DNA of 64,000 nucleotides from Pseudidiomarina terrestris (GCF_030466405.1 NZ_JAGGJF010000003.1:248001-312000); one strand, 5' to 3'. Counted from the stretch's first letter, positions 29,265 through 38,126 are shown. Made by a program: numbers and translations. Notes: generated by a model not told the origin, from the letters alone.

Positions 29265-30188
29265 TTATGCCAACGAGCGCTTGCGCTCGTTGAGCATGGT
29301 GTTCACGAGACCTTCGCGCAAAGCGCCTTGTGCCAGATCAACGGTCTTTATGTCAAGGTTGTCGGTAAGTGCGACCAGAATTGCCAGTCCGCCACAAAAA
29401 ACCGCTATCCGATCTTCGCGAACACCAATCGCCGGTAAAGCGTCCACGCTACCTTGTTTGATGCTCTCCTCCATACAAAAGCGAATGAACTCTGCGCTCA
29501 TTGCGTCAGCGCGGTAATGGCGCAGACAGTCCTGTAGTCCGCGGAAGGTGCCAGATGCGCCACAGACGGTTTGCCAGCCATGAGCCTGATAGGTTGTTGC
29601 CAATGGACGGATTTGCTCGGCCGCAGCGGCAACGGCAGCGGCAAAGCGTGCTGCGGAAATCATGCCACCGGCAAAGAAACGGTTTTGCCAGACCACACAT
29701 CCCATATCAAGGCTCTTCAGTACGTGCGGCTCGGTGCCGACGCCGGCAATAACCTCCGTACTGGCACCGCCGATATCCAGGACCAGCATGGCACTGTCCG
29801 GGCGTGCGAGTTCGAGGGTGGCCCCCTGATAAATAAGACCTGCTTCGGTCATCCCGGAAATAATATCAATAGGCGAGCCAAGCGCTCGTTCAAAGCGCTT
29901 GAGAATTTGTTTTCGATTGTGAGCTTTGCGTAATGTGGCGGTGGCCACACAACGGATTTGCAAAGGTTGATAATGGGCGAGGCGCTGAGCAAAGTCTTTT
30001 AAACACTCAATGCCCCGCTCAATAGCAGCATCATCCAGCGTCAGATCAGGCGTCAGGCCATCGGCGAGGCGAACCTTTTGCCGATGGCGGGTGATGATGC
30101 GGTAGCCCCGTGTGGTCGCTTTGGCAATCAACATGTGGAAACTGTTCGATCCCAGGTCGATTGCGGCGATACGCGGGTGCGGATGCAT
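29265..30188 (-). CDS. Short Ppx/GppA-family phosphatase
   Basis: A 307-residue member of the exopolyphosphatase/guanosine pentaphosphatase family with the actin-like ATPase fold: phosphate-1 motif AAIDLGSNSFHMLIA (9-23) and LVLDIGGASTEVIAG. E. coli GppA (494) and Ppx (513) carry a C-terminal HD-like half; here only the N-terminal catalytic half is present, a form known in many bacteria. Whether pppGpp or polyphosphate is the substrate is unclear. The start overlaps the rhlB stop by one base, the rhlB-gppA arrangement of E. coli, which favours a GppA-like role. Confidence 0.85.
   Translation of the reverse strand: MHPHPRIAAIDLGSNSFHMLIAKATTRGYRIITRHRQKVRLADGLTPDLTLDDAAIERGIECLKDFAQRLAHYQPLQIRCVATATLRKAHNRKQILKRFERALGSPIDIISGMTEAGLIYQGATLELARPDSAMLVLDIGGASTEVIAGVGTEPHVLKSLDMGCVVWQNRFFAGGMISAARFAAAVAAAAEQIRPLATTYQAHGWQTVCGASGTFRGLQDCLRHYRADAMSAEFIRFCMEESIKQGSVDALPAIGVREDRIAVFCGGLAILVALTDNLDIKTVDLAQGALREGLVNTMLNERKRSLA
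29271..29292. other. Hairpin at the hemB/ppx convergent ends
   Basis: CAACGAGCG (29271-29279) and CGCTCGTTG (29284-29292) form a perfect 9-bp stem with a CTTG loop, 10 bp after the hemB stop and inside the last codons of the minus-strand gene. There is no U-tract on either side, so it may block exonucleases rather than terminate transcription by itself. Confidence 0.35.
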
Positions 30189-31477
30189 TAGCCGTTACGC
30201 TTTGCTGGCGGTTTACGCTGCCCTGACGAGCGTCGCTGTTGGCCACCACTGCCACCACGACGGCCGCCACGGCTGCGACGACGTCCACTTGGTCGAGGAC
30301 TGCGTACGTCGGTTAACAGGGCGTCAGGGTCATATTTGGTGACAGGAATCGCATGACCAATGTAGTCTTCGATAGCCGGCAGGTTATAGACGTATTCCTC
30401 ACAGGCCAGGTTGATCGCCTTACCACTAGCTCCAGCACGGCCGGTTCGGCCAATACGATGCACGTAATCTTCAAAGTCATCCGGCAAGTCATAGTTATAC
30501 ACGTGACTTACTTCCGGAATGTGCAGACCGCGGGCGGCGACATCGGTGGCGACCAAAAAGTCGAGGGTGCCCTCGGAGAACTCTTCAAGAATCTTCAGTC
30601 GTTTGCGCTGCGGAACATCGCCGGTGAGCAAGCCGACCCGGTGGCCATCGGCCTCCAGCCAGTTATACAGTTTCTCGCACACATGCTTAGTGTTTGCGAA
30701 AATGATGGCTTTATCTGGCCAATCCTCTTCGATTAGCGTCAGCAGTAGCTTAATTTTGTCTTGTTTCGACGGATAGAAAAGCTCTTCGCTGATGCGGGTG
30801 CCGGTTTTTTGGGTAGGCTCAACTTCAACTTTCGTCGGCGAGTTCATGTGGTCGTACGCAAGTTCCTGCACACGTTGCGACAAGGTCGCTGAAAACAGCA
30901 TGCTTTGACGCTCTTTGGCACCAGGCATGCGCTCGAACATGTAACGAATATCTTTAATGAAGCCTAAATCGAACATGCGGTCAGCTTCGTCAAGTACGAC
31001 AACTTCAATCTTATCAAGTTGGTAGATACCCTGTTTGCAATAATCAATCAGGCGACCGGTGGTTCCGATCAAAATATCTACGCCTTCTTCGAGTTGCTGG
31101 CGTTGACTTTCGTAACCTTCGCCCCCATAAATAATGCCAAGGCGCATATCACAGTGAGCAGCAAGAAGTTCAGCATCGTTTGCGATCTGAATTGCTAGTT
31201 CACGCGTAGGAGCCATAATAATAGCGCGCGGATAACGTTTTTCGCCAGAACGCGGCTTGTTAAGCAGGGTAGTGAAAGCTGCAATCAGGAAGGCAAGAGT
31301 TTTGCCAGTCCCCGTTTGTGCTTGTCCCGCTACATCTTGGCCTTTTAGGGCAATAGGTAAGCTCAGGGCCTGGATTGGCGTACAATACTCAAAGCCCGCT
31401 TTATTCAAAGCAGTTAATACCTGCGGGTGCAGGTCGAGATCGGCAAAGCGTGTCTCTGTCAGGTGTGTTTTACTCAT
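30188..31477 (-). CDS. rhlB: ATP-dependent RNA helicase RhlB
   Basis: A 429-residue DEAD-box RNA helicase, the degradosome helicase in E. coli. Motifs: Q-motif [10 protein letters not shown], Walker [24 protein letters not shown], and [10 protein letters not shown]. The C-terminal tail is Arg/Gly-rich, suitable for RNA binding. I start at ATG 31477 because [14 protein letters not shown] matches the E. coli N-terminus; an ATG 33 bp upstream adds residues without counterpart and crowds the divergent trxA promoter. It is followed by the gppA-like gene with a one-base overlap. Confidence 0.93.
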   Translation of the reverse strand: MSKTHLTETRFADLDLHPQVLTALNKAGFEYCTPIQALSLPIALKGQDVAGQAQTGTGKTLAFLIAAFTTLLNKPRSGEKRYPRAIIMAPTRELAIQIANDAELLAAHCDMRLGIIYGGEGYESQRQQLEEGVDILIGTTGRLIDYCKQGIYQLDKIEVVVLDEADRMFDLGFIKDIRYMFERMPGAKERQSMLFSATLSQRVQELAYDHMNSPTKVEVEPTQKTGTRISEELFYPSKQDKIKLLLTLIEEDWPDKAIIFANTKHVCEKLYNWLEADGHRVGLLTGDVPQRKRLKILEEFSEGTLDFLVATDVAARGLHIPEVSHVYNYDLPDDFEDYVHRIGRTGRAGASGKAINLACEEYVYNLPAIEDYIGHAIPVTKYDPDALLTDVRSPRPSGRRRSRGGRRGGSGGQQRRSSGQRKPPAKRNG

Positions 31478-31565
31478 AGCATAAGCATACCAGTTTGCGC
31501 TAACATTCAAAAACAGAAATAATAGTGTTTTATTATTTCACGCGAATTCAGCAGCGGAGATTACC

Positions 31566-31892
31566 ATGAGTGATAAAATTGTTCAGCTAAGTGATGATTC
31601 TTTTGAGGCAGATGTACTCAATTCAGACAAACCAGTACTGGTAGATTTTTGGGCAGAGTGGTGTGGCCCATGCAAAATGATTGCACCTATCCTTGACGAT
31701 ATTGCAAACGAGTACGGCGACCGCATCACTATTGGTAAACTCAACGTCGACCACAACAGCCAGACCCCGCCGAAGTACGGTATTCGCGGCATCCCAACAC
31801 TGCTGTTGTTCAAAAACGGCGAAGTGGCCGGCACCAAGGTTGGTGCTCTGTCAAAAGCTCAGTTAGCCGAGTTTATTGAGCAAAATATCTAA
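31566..31892 (+). CDS. trxA: Thioredoxin 1
   Basis: A 108-residue thioredoxin with active site WCGPCK (cysteines 33 and 36), the buried Asp in VLVDFWAEW and the cis-proline loop [11 protein letters not shown]. It is the general cytoplasmic disulfide reductant. Divergent from rhlB and upstream of rho, as in E. coli. An intrinsic terminator follows at once. Confidence 0.96.
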   Translation: MSDKIVQLSDDSFEADVLNSDKPVLVDFWAEWCGPCKMIAPILDDIANEYGDRITIGKLNVDHNSQTPPKYGIRGIPTLLLFKNGEVAGTKVGALSKAQLAEFIEQNI

Positions 31893-31905
31893 AGACGTCT
31901 TTCGG

Positions 31906-31939
31906 AAAGTTGCCAAATCTTGCGGTTTGGCAACTTTTT
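31906..31939 (+). terminator. Intrinsic terminator of trxA
   Basis: AAAGTTGCCAAA (31906-31917) and TTTGGCAACTTT (31926-31937) form a perfect 12-bp stem with an 8-nt loop; the T-run continues to 31939. It begins 14 bp after the trxA stop and separates trxA from rho. The remaining 179 bp to the rho start hold no gene I can see and must contain the rho promoter and leader. Confidence 0.88.
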
Positions 31940-32118
31940 GCGTGCAGTTGGTTCAAATAACGAGCAAAAAACTGGACGTACTGCGGTTTAGGTGTTACTT
32001 TTCAATCAATATTTCTTCAGGTTGTCAGCCTTCCGGCAGCCAGATAGCAAACCCCTAAAGCTATAAAACATAAACTAACCCTTTGTTTTCCTATGGACAC
32101 TAAAGTCATATCCCTCTT

Positions 32119-33384
32119 ATGAATCTTACAGAATTAAAAAACAAACCCGTAAACGAGCTGGTACAGCTCGCAGAATCCATGGGTCTCGACGCCATGGCTC
32201 GTACCCGCAAGCAAGACATCATTTTTGCCATTTTAAAAGCGCATGCGAAAAGCGGCGAAGATATTTATGGTGATGGGGTGTTGGAAATTTTGCAGGATGG
32301 CTTCGGCTTTTTGCGCTCGGGAGACTCGTCATACCTGGCAGGTCCAGATGACATCTATGTGTCGCCAAGCCAGATTCGCCGTTTCAATTTGCGAACTGGT
32401 GACACGGTGGCCGGGAAAATACGCCCGCCGAAAGAAGGCGAACGTTATTTTGCCCTTCTTAAGATTCGTGAAGTCAACTTCGACAAGCCTGAAAACTCCC
32501 GCAATAAAATTCTTTTTGAAAACCTTACACCTCTCCACGCTGAAGAACGTCTGCGCATGGAACGTGGTAATGGTTCGACGGAAGATATTACTGCTCGGGT
32601 GTTAGACCTGGCCTCGCCAATTGGTAAAGGTCAACGGGGTTTGATTGTGGCGCCGCCGAAGGCTGGTAAGACGTTATTGCTGCAGAACATTGCGCAGTCG
32701 ATCGCTGCTAACCACCCTGATTGTGTGCTGATGGTGCTGCTGATCGATGAGCGTCCAGAGGAAGTTACTGAGATGCATCGCCTGGTGAAAGGCGAAGTTA
32801 TTGCTTCGACCTTTGATGAGCCAGCAAACCGTCACGTGCAGGTCGCTGAAATGGTGATCGAGAAAGCGAAGCGTTTGGTCGAACACAAGAAAGATGTGGT
32901 CATCTTACTTGATTCAATCACCCGTCTGGCGCGTGCTTACAACACTGTTATTCCAAGCTCAGGCAAGGTACTGACGGGTGGTGTAGACGCCAATGCATTG
33001 CACAAACCAAAGCGTTTCTTCGGTGCTGCGCGTAATGTTGAAGAGGGTGGTAGTTTGACTATCATCGCGACGGCATTGATCGATACGGGTTCGAAAATGG
33101 ACGAGGTGATTTACGAGGAGTTCAAGGGCACGGGTAATATGGAAATGCACTTGAATCGTAAGATTGCTGAAAAACGTGTTTTCCCTGCGATTGATTTCAA
33201 TCGTTCGGGTACGCGTCGCGAAGAGTTGTTAACTTCGCCGGAAGAGCTGCAAAAAATGTGGATTCTGCGCAAAATCGTACACCCGATGGGTGAAACGGAA
33301 GCGATGGAATTCCTCATCGACAAGCTGCAAATGACCAAAACCAACGACGAATTCTTCGAGGCCATGAAGCGGCAGAAGTCTTAG
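32119..33384 (+). CDS. rho: Transcription termination factor Rho
   Basis: A 421-residue hexameric RNA helicase that terminates transcription. N-terminal helix bundle [19 protein letters not shown], an RNA-binding cold-shock-like domain ([18 protein letters not shown]), Walker [21 protein letters not shown], and the R-loop segment [14 protein letters not shown]. Size is as in E. coli (419). The 226-bp gap after trxA includes its own leader; rho is autoregulated by leader termination in E. coli, but I cannot identify such a site here. A repeat cluster follows the stop codon directly. Confidence 0.96.
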   Translation: MNLTELKNKPVNELVQLAESMGLDAMARTRKQDIIFAILKAHAKSGEDIYGDGVLEILQDGFGFLRSGDSSYLAGPDDIYVSPSQIRRFNLRTGDTVAGKIRPPKEGERYFALLKIREVNFDKPENSRNKILFENLTPLHAEERLRMERGNGSTEDITARVLDLASPIGKGQRGLIVAPPKAGKTLLLQNIAQSIAANHPDCVLMVLLIDERPEEVTEMHRLVKGEVIASTFDEPANRHVQVAEMVIEKAKRLVEHKKDVVILLDSITRLARAYNTVIPSSGKVLTGGVDANALHKPKRFFGAARNVEEGGSLTIIATALIDTGSKMDEVIYEEFKGTGNMEMHLNRKIAEKRVFPAIDFNRSGTRREELLTSPEELQKMWILRKIVHPMGETEAMEFLIDKLQMTKTNDEFFEAMKRQKS

Positions 33385-33389
33385 GCTTG

Positions 33390-33700
33390 GCTTTGCGCCT
33401 CGCTGGGGCCTTCGTCATAGGGACGCCGTAAACCCTTCCCTGGGGGCTTGGCGGCCGCATCCATGCGGCCGACACCCTATGACGAAGTCCCCAGCAAAGC
33501 ACTCGCCGGCGCCTTCGCCGCGCCTCTTGCGGCCGACACCCTATGACGAAGACCCCAGCAAGGCACTCGCCGGCGCCTTCGCCGCATCCCTGCGGCGCAC
33601 ACCCTCAGATATAACCCTGTTGGCTTCGCCGCGCCTCTTGCGGCCGACACCCTATGACGAAGTCCCTAGCAAAGCACTCGCCGGCGCTTTCCCGCTACGA
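33390..33700. repeat. Intergenic repeat cluster downstream of rho
   Basis: Three direct copies of a ~57-bp GC-rich unit begin at 33465, 33529 and 33640. Each opens GCGGCCGACACCCTATGACG and continues through CCCCAGCAAAGCACTCGCC and GCCTTCGCC. Copies one and two differ by only two bases in the first 55; copy three diverges after about 49. An inverted copy lies at 33390-33422: its 33403-33422 segment pairs with 33475-33494 of copy one at 19 of 20 positions, so RNA could fold a long stem. The spacings (64 and 111 bp) are irregular, unlike CRISPR. Reading frames through it are poor coding candidates. It may be a REP/BIME-like element or a 3' stabilising structure for rho mRNA. Confidence 0.8.
33452..33471. 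repeat. Palindrome within the post-rho repeat cluster
   Basis: CGGCCGCAT (33452-33460) and ATGCGGCCG (33463-33471) are perfect 9-bp inverted arms around a 2-bp centre. It sits in the apical part of the larger inverted arrangement described for the cluster and overlaps the beginning of the first direct copy. Confidence 0.7.
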
Positions 33701-33770
33701 TTCCAGCAGAATAAACCTACCTTCGCCGCTATCGGCATGCTTTCGTTTCCGTGCGACTATATTGTTTGAT

Positions 33771-33794
33771 AATCTTTAAAGATTGGTTTTTTTT
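33771..33794 (+). terminator. Weak terminator-like element before the small membrane genes
   Basis: The palindrome AATCTTTAAAGATT (33771-33784) is followed by GG and eight T (33787-33794). The stem is all A-T except one pair on each side, so it is weak; it could end transcription from rho or simply be an AT-rich promoter region. Base composition drops sharply from here to about 34.5 kb. Confidence 0.3.
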
Positions 33795-33831
33795 GTTATA
33801 TATTGGGGGTTAAAAACTTAAGGATCATTTC

Positions 33832-33888
33832 ATGAAAGCTCTGTTGTCGGATTTAATTTTGACTCTACGTCTTTGGAGAAGCCAATGA
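33832..33888 (+). CDS. Short upstream ORF / leader peptide (18 aa)
   Basis: ATG 33832 opens an 18-codon frame, MKALLSDLILTLRLWRSQ, ending at TGA 33886-33888. AAGGA at 33820-33824 is spaced 7 nt from the ATG, a good ribosome binding site. The TGA overlaps the ATG of the next gene (ATGA at 33885-33888), as in translationally coupled pairs. The peptide is leucine- and arginine-rich. It may be a regulatory leader or a tiny hydrophobic protein; no known attenuator peptide is recognised. Supported only by ribosome binding site and overlap. Confidence 0.45.
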   Translation: MKALLSDLILTLRLWRSQ

Positions 33889-34223
33889 ATCAATCTAAAA
33901 AGGGCTACGGAATGCGCTCGTGGCTACTCGGTTTTGTTGCAAGCATTCTAGGTCTCTTAATTGGTGTTTGGATGGGAGTGAGGTTCGTTCCTAACTACTT
34001 ATTAGCGAGTGAATTTGGCTTCACTTTATTTTTATGGACCGTCGAAGATAGCGTAGAGAAAGGCGATATTCCTGAAGCGAAAAAACGAATGCAAGATTTC
34101 TACTTTAACAACCGGGAACGTCAGATTGGTGACTTATATCAAAATGAGCTTTTTCTCGGTGAATTACAGCTGAAGGACTGGGAGTTTGTGCTTGCGGAGC
34201 GCGTAAAGGAGAGTGAAGAATGA
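33885..34223 (+). CDS. Small membrane-anchored protein of unknown function
   Basis: Not recognised. From ATG 33885 (GGAG 6 nt upstream) it is 112 residues: a short basic cytoplasmic start, one transmembrane helix (about 11-30, SWLLGFVASILGLLIGVWMG) and a charged, probably helical domain of ~80 residues (VEDSVEKGDIPEAKKRMQDF). The stop overlaps the next start by 4 bp. The next protein has the same plan, and the two may be distant paralogues. The codons are AT-richer than those of the neighbours. Confidence 0.65.
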   Translation: MNQSKKGYGMRSWLLGFVASILGLLIGVWMGVRFVPNYLLASEFGFTLFLWTVEDSVEKGDIPEAKKRMQDFYFNNRERQIGDLYQNELFLGELQLKDWEFVLAERVKESEE

Positions 34224-34525
34224 GAATCTGGGGGGCACTGTTATCATTTATTCTATTTTGTATCGCAGGCTTTATTCTCGGTTATCAAATGACTCGTATT
34301 TATGGGCTAGAGAATGAATTGCGAAGATATGTCATCGCAGTAGAAATTCAACAGCGACTGCACAACAATGAAATTGCCTCTGCTAGTTCGTTGTTGCAGA
34401 AAACTCTCGAGAGTCAATACGAAATCATTGAAGCATTGGCGGAAACTAATCCAGATATGTACCAATATTATCGCGAGTTAATGTCACGGTCAGACCCCAC
34501 TGACGACAACAAAGTTAAAGAATAG
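34220..34525 (+). CDS. Second small membrane-anchored protein of unknown function
   Basis: Not recognised. 101 residues: one N-terminal transmembrane helix (about 4-24, WGALLSFILFCIAGFILGYQ) and a helical region (VEIQQRLHNNEIASASSLLQ) that resembles the preceding protein in layout: helix, then an E/L-rich segment, then a helix beginning near an isoleucine. Coupled to the previous gene through ATGA at 34220-34223. After it, 95 bp without a visible gene lead to the convergent EEP-family gene. Confidence 0.65.
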   Translation: MRIWGALLSFILFCIAGFILGYQMTRIYGLENELRRYVIAVEIQQRLHNNEIASASSLLQKTLESQYEIIEALAETNPDMYQYYRELMSRSDPTDDNKVKE

Positions 34526-34620
34526 GACAGGTGTTGAGCTGTCAGCCAATTGCCGTCGTGCGCCGCAATCGGAAATCGAAATGCAATAAGCAAGTGAGCG
34601 TATCAAGGGAAGAGGTCACG

Positions 34621-35622
34621 TCACTCTTTCTTCAGCGCCAGTTCAATCAGTAGCGGGAAGCGGTCGGAACCGAACTTGGGCAGTCGCCGCATTTTCACCA
34701 GCATGAAATGCTCACTGTGGAACAGGTGATCCAGCGGCCAGCGCAGCAAGGGAAGCTTCGCGTGGAAGGTATTGAAGAAGCCGCGTCCCATGCGCGGGTC
34801 AAGTAACTTACTGGTACTTAAAAACTCGCGCGTTGTGGGTGACCATGCGACGTCATTCAGATCGCCGGTAACAATCACTGGACCTGGCTCGTTAGCCGCA
34901 CGTTCCGCAACCTTCAGTAACGCCCGATCCCGGGGCTTCGATTTGTCATTATCGCTGGGACCTGGCGGCACCGGATGCACACAATGCAGGTGGATTTCGC
35001 GGCCCCCTGGCATTTGCACATCAGCGTGCACCGATGGCACCTTATCCTGTACTAAATTTTCTACACTGACATTAGCTAGCGGCCAGACCGAATACACCAT
35101 CATGCCGTAGAGGTTGTTCTGCGGGACACGGACAACATGGGGTAAATCATCCTCAATATCGGTGAGCTGTTGTTCCCACCATTCGTCGGTTTCAACAGCG
35201 ACGATAATATCGGGGCGGATGCGGTTGATCATGCGCACTAGCCCGACGGCATTGCGGTTATGTTCGAATACGTTCACGATCAGGATCCGCAGATGCTCTT
35301 CCACGGCTTTCTCGTCACGCTTTCTGTTGTAGCGTTCAACGGTACGTTCGCCTAGCGGCGTATACGGAAAAATCCACCAAAGCTGCCAGGCACAGCAGGC
35401 GACCTGAATGGCGACTAAAAGCCAGGTAAAAGGTGAGGTTACGGGTAACCAGTGGGCGCTTGTCACGAGCAACAAAAGACCTAAACCCGCCAGTTGTAAG
35501 CGGGGAAAATCCCAGACTCTGATCAGCCAATGGGTGCGCTCTGTGAGTGGCAGGACAGAGAGAATAACAAGTAACGCGGTGAAGCATCCGATAAGGATAA
35601 ATGCGATGGGGAGGTCCGTCAT
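34621..35622 (-). CDS. Membrane-anchored endonuclease/exonuclease/phosphatase family protein
   Basis: A 333-residue protein with three N-terminal transmembrane helices (about 5-25, 40-58, 64-85) and a DNase I-like EEP domain (about 110-330). Active-site motifs visible: NVFEHN, VAVETDEWW, GDLNDVAWSP and WPLDHLFHS. This architecture is common in marine gammaproteobacteria and is placed on the periplasmic side. The substrate (nucleic acid or phosphoester) is not established. Monocistronic, divergent from ubiD. Confidence 0.8.
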   Translation of the reverse strand: MTDLPIAFILIGCFTALLVILSVLPLTERTHWLIRVWDFPRLQLAGLGLLLLVTSAHWLPVTSPFTWLLVAIQVACCAWQLWWIFPYTPLGERTVERYNRKRDEKAVEEHLRILIVNVFEHNRNAVGLVRMINRIRPDIIVAVETDEWWEQQLTDIEDDLPHVVRVPQNNLYGMMVYSVWPLANVSVENLVQDKVPSVHADVQMPGGREIHLHCVHPVPPGPSDNDKSKPRDRALLKVAERAANEPGPVIVTGDLNDVAWSPTTREFLSTSKLLDPRMGRGFFNTFHAKLPLLRWPLDHLFHSEHFMLVKMRRLPKFGSDRFPLLIELALKKE

Positions 35623-35680
35623 GAGTAACTTGTATCCTTAAGCTGGTGGTGTCCATCTAGCCTAGCTCAATTTGAAAGCG

Positions 35681-35709
35681 CTGAAAACAGTGATAAAAAC
35701 CCGTATAAT
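35681..35709 (+). promoter_or_regulatory. Sigma70 promoter of ubiD-fre
   Basis: CTGAAA (35681-35686), a 17-bp spacer, and a perfect TATAAT (35704-35709). Transcription should start near 35716. This excludes the in-frame TTG at 35672 as the ubiD start, since it lies upstream of the -35 element. Confidence 0.65.
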
Positions 35710-35743
35710 CGTTGCCATTCTTTTAGGCATGGGGCAACCACCA

Positions 35744-37231
35744 GTGAAGTATCAGGACTTACGCGACTTTATGGCCTTATTGGAGGCGCGTGGAGAGTTA
35801 AAACGAATTCAGCTTGAAGTCGATCCTTATCTGGAGATGACCGAGATTGCTGATCGCACTTTGAAGGCAGGTGGCCCGGCGTTGTTGTTCGAGAACGTCA
35901 AAGGACACAGCATTCCGGTGCTGGCGAATCTGTTTGGCACCCCGGAGCGCGTCGCTTTGGGCATGGGACAGGAATCTGTGGCTGCGCTGCGCGATGTCGG
36001 CAAGCTGCTGGCATTTCTGAAAGAGCCCGAGCCGCCGAAGGGTTTCCGCGATGCGCTGAACCTTTTGCCTGTTTATAAAAAAGTGCTGAGTATGTCGCCG
36101 AAACAGCTGAAGAAAGCGCCCTGCCAGGACGTTGTGATGAGCGGTGACGAGGTCGATTTAACCAAGTTACCCATTCAGCATTGCTGGCCGGGGGATGTTG
36201 CGCCGTTGATTACCTGGGGTCTGACTGTTACTAAAGGCCCGCATAAGGAACGACAAAATTTAGGCATCTACCGCCAGCAGTTACTCGGCAAGAATAAAGT
36301 GATCATGCGCTGGTTGTCGCACCGCGGTGGCGCGCTTGATTTTCAGGAATGGCAACGGCAGCATCCGGGTGAGCGATTCCCCGTTGCTGTGGCTCTGGGC
36401 GCTGACCCCGCCACCATTCTTGGCGCGGTGACGCCAGTCCCGGACAGTTTGTCAGAATATGCGTTTGCGGGCTTATTACGCGATGGCAAAACCGAAGTGA
36501 CCAAGTGCCTGAGCAATGACTTACAGGTACCTGCGCACGCCGAAATGATTCTCGAGGGCTACATAGAGCCTGGTGAAATGGCTCCTGAAGGCCCTTATGG
36601 TGACCATACGGGTTACTACAATGAGGTCGATGAGTTTCCGGTGTTTACCGTAACGCACATTACCCACCGTCGTGATCCTATTTATCACTCGACCTACACC
36701 GGGCGTCCACCGGATGAACCGGCGGTGCTGGGTGTTGCGCTGAACGAGGTGTTCGTTCCCTTGCTGCAAAAGCAGTTTCCGGAAATTGTCGACTTTTATT
36801 TGCCGCCCGAAGGCTGCTCCTACCGGGTGGCAGTGGTGACTATGAAGAAGCAGTATGCCGGTCATGCCAAGCGCGTGATGATGGGCGTGTGGTCTTTTTT
36901 ACGGCAGTTTATGTATACCAAATTTGTGATTGTCTGTGATGACGATGTCGATGCCCGCAACTGGCACGATGTGATCTGGGCCATGACCACCCGCATGGAT
37001 CCTGCTCGTGATACAGTGCTGGTTGAAAATACGCCCATCGATTATCTTGACTTTGCCTCGCCGGTCTCTGGCTTAGGCTCGAAGATGGGCATGGATGCCA
37101 CCAACAAGTGGCCTGGCGAGACGGATCGTGAGTGGGGCGTGCCGATTGTGATGGACGAGGCGGTGCAGCAGCGCGTCGATGAAATCTGGGATGAACTTGG
37201 AATTATGCAACAGGATAAGCAGGCGAAATGA
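35744..37231 (+). CDS. ubiD: 4-hydroxy-3-polyprenylbenzoate decarboxylase UbiD
   Basis: A prenyl-FMN-dependent decarboxylase of ubiquinone synthesis. Residues follow E. coli UbiD from the start: [20 protein letters not shown], then [39 protein letters not shown] and later [13 protein letters not shown] and FCSPVSGLG-like [10 protein letters not shown]. The GTG at 35744 aligns with the E. coli start region and gives 495 residues (E. coli 497); an ATG at 35729 would leave only about 13 nt of leader from the presumed start of transcription. It overlaps fre by 4 bp (ATGA). Confidence 0.92.
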   Translation: MKYQDLRDFMALLEARGELKRIQLEVDPYLEMTEIADRTLKAGGPALLFENVKGHSIPVLANLFGTPERVALGMGQESVAALRDVGKLLAFLKEPEPPKGFRDALNLLPVYKKVLSMSPKQLKKAPCQDVVMSGDEVDLTKLPIQHCWPGDVAPLITWGLTVTKGPHKERQNLGIYRQQLLGKNKVIMRWLSHRGGALDFQEWQRQHPGERFPVAVALGADPATILGAVTPVPDSLSEYAFAGLLRDGKTEVTKCLSNDLQVPAHAEMILEGYIEPGEMAPEGPYGDHTGYYNEVDEFPVFTVTHITHRRDPIYHSTYTGRPPDEPAVLGVALNEVFVPLLQKQFPEIVDFYLPPEGCSYRVAVVTMKKQYAGHAKRVMMGVWSFLRQFMYTKFVIVCDDDVDARNWHDVIWAMTTRMDPARDTVLVENTPIDYLDFASPVSGLGSKMGMDATNKWPGETDREWGVPIVMDEAVQQRVDEIWDELGIMQQDKQAK

Positions 37232-37926
37232 AACAAATGTTAGCTCAGGTGACAAGCCTGGAAACCTTGTCGAAAAACGTTTACCAGGTCGTCCTGGCGC
37301 TACCCGAAGCGATGACATTCGCTGCCGGTCAGTACCTACAGGTGGTGATGGATGAACGCGACAAACGCCCATTTTCGATTGCTTCCTGTCCTTCGAGCAC
37401 GACTACCGTTGAGCTGCATATTGGCGCGATGCCCGATAATCCTTATGCTATGGAAGTTATCGAGGCCATACGTAACAACGGCGAGCTGACTATTGAGGCG
37501 CCGCTGGGGCAGGCGAGCTACCGCGCCAACAGCGATCGGGCCATGATTCTTATTGCCGGTGGCACAGGTTTTTCTTACACCTGGTCGATTCTGCAGGCGC
37601 ATCTGCGTGATGACACCCAGCGACCTGTCACTCTTTACTGGGGCGGGCGCGCGCCTGAGGACCTCTATTATGATGCGCGGTTGCGCGAGCTGAGCAAGCA
37701 GCACAAGAACTTTCACTATCGTCCCGTTGTAGAACAGGCGAATGCAAACTGGCATGGCGCCATAGGCTTGGTCCATCATGCGGTGCTGGCCGAGCAAACC
37801 GACCTGAATGAAGCCGATGTTTACGTTGCCGGGCGCTTTGAAATGGTGCGTATCATCCGCGATGAATTTCATGCGCAAGGTTTACCATTACAACAACTTT
37901 ATGGTGATGCGCTAGCCTTCATTTAA
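37228..37926 (+). CDS. fre: NAD(P)H-flavin reductase
   Basis: A 232-residue reductase of the ferredoxin-NADP reductase fold that supplies reduced free flavins. Flavin-binding RPFSIAS is at 47-53 and the nicotinamide-binding GGTGFSY at 111-117; the C-terminal [12 protein letters not shown] is as in E. coli Fre (233). Reduced FMN made here could serve the UbiX/UbiD prenyl-FMN pathway, which would explain why ubiD-fre is a conserved pair in gammaproteobacteria. Start overlaps the ubiD stop (ATGA). Confidence 0.93.
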   Translation: MKQMLAQVTSLETLSKNVYQVVLALPEAMTFAAGQYLQVVMDERDKRPFSIASCPSSTTTVELHIGAMPDNPYAMEVIEAIRNNGELTIEAPLGQASYRANSDRAMILIAGGTGFSYTWSILQAHLRDDTQRPVTLYWGGRAPEDLYYDARLRELSKQHKNFHYRPVVEQANANWHGAIGLVHHAVLAEQTDLNEADVYVAGRFEMVRIIRDEFHAQGLPLQQLYGDALAFI

Positions 37927-37932
37927 GCGCGC

Positions 37933-37941
37933 TGTTATACT
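37933..37941 (+). promoter_or_regulatory. Extended -10 promoter of the thiamine operon
   Basis: TG, one base, then TATACT (37936-37941), an extended -10 just 7 bp after the fre stop. No good -35 is visible. Transcription would start near 37948, immediately before the TPP aptamer. Confidence 0.55.
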
Positions 37942-37952
37942 CCGCAGCGCAA

Positions 37953-38058
37953 TACCAAGGGGTGCCCCTCTACGTTCTCGCGTAGAGCCAGGCTGAGATG
38001 CATGTCGCAAACCCTTTGCACCTGATCCGGTTAATACTGGCGTAGGGATGGTAGCTAA
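37953..38058 (+). ncRNA. TPP riboswitch (THI element)
   Basis: Conserved THI-box segments occur in order: GGGGTGCC (37959-37966), an optional hairpin with CTCTACG/CGTAGAG arms (37969-37975 and 37980-37986), GGCTGAGATG (37991-38000), CCTGATCCGGTTAATACTGG (38021-38040) and CGTAGGGATGG (38041-38051). These bind thiamine pyrophosphate. The element precedes a TonB receptor, a PnuC-type transporter and a kinase, and should repress them when TPP is plentiful. Confidence 0.95.
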
Positions 38059-38087
38059 CACTCTTAGTCCATTTGAAATCCCGCCCG

Positions 38088-38126
38088 ACCGGATTGTTTC
38101 TGAACCAGAAGTTGAGGAAATAATCC
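38088..38126 (+). promoter_or_regulatory. Riboswitch expression platform (ribosome-binding-site sequestor)
   Basis: GGATTGTTTC (38091-38100) can pair with GAAATAATCC (38117-38126), ten pairs including one G-U, burying the GGAAA ribosome binding site and abutting the ATG at 38127. The same left arm, as ACCGGAT (38088-38094), is perfectly complementary to ATCCGGT (38025-38031) in the aptamer. The two pairings exclude each other: aptamer strand free means site exposed, TPP bound means site hidden. Inferred by hand pairing. Confidence 0.75.

Noticed and set aside
31478-31510. Upstream ATG extension of rhlB
   Set aside because: The internal ATG gives the conserved MSKTHLTE start; the extension has no counterpart and invades the divergent promoter region.
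31893-31900. A perfect met box, AGACGTCT, just after the trxA stop
   Set aside because: It is a single copy with no phased neighbour, lies downstream of a stop codon before a terminator, and forms part of a short palindrome. MetJ needs at least two tandem boxes.
33390-33700. CRISPR array
   Set aside because: Only three direct copies, long units, irregular spacing (64 and 111 bp), one copy inverted, and no cas genes nearby.
33479-33769. A 96-codon open frame across the post-rho repeats
   Set aside because: It consists of translated repeat units, is rich in Pro/Ala/Arg/Ser, and the first two repeat copies are 64 bp apart and so fall in different frames. No ribosome binding site.
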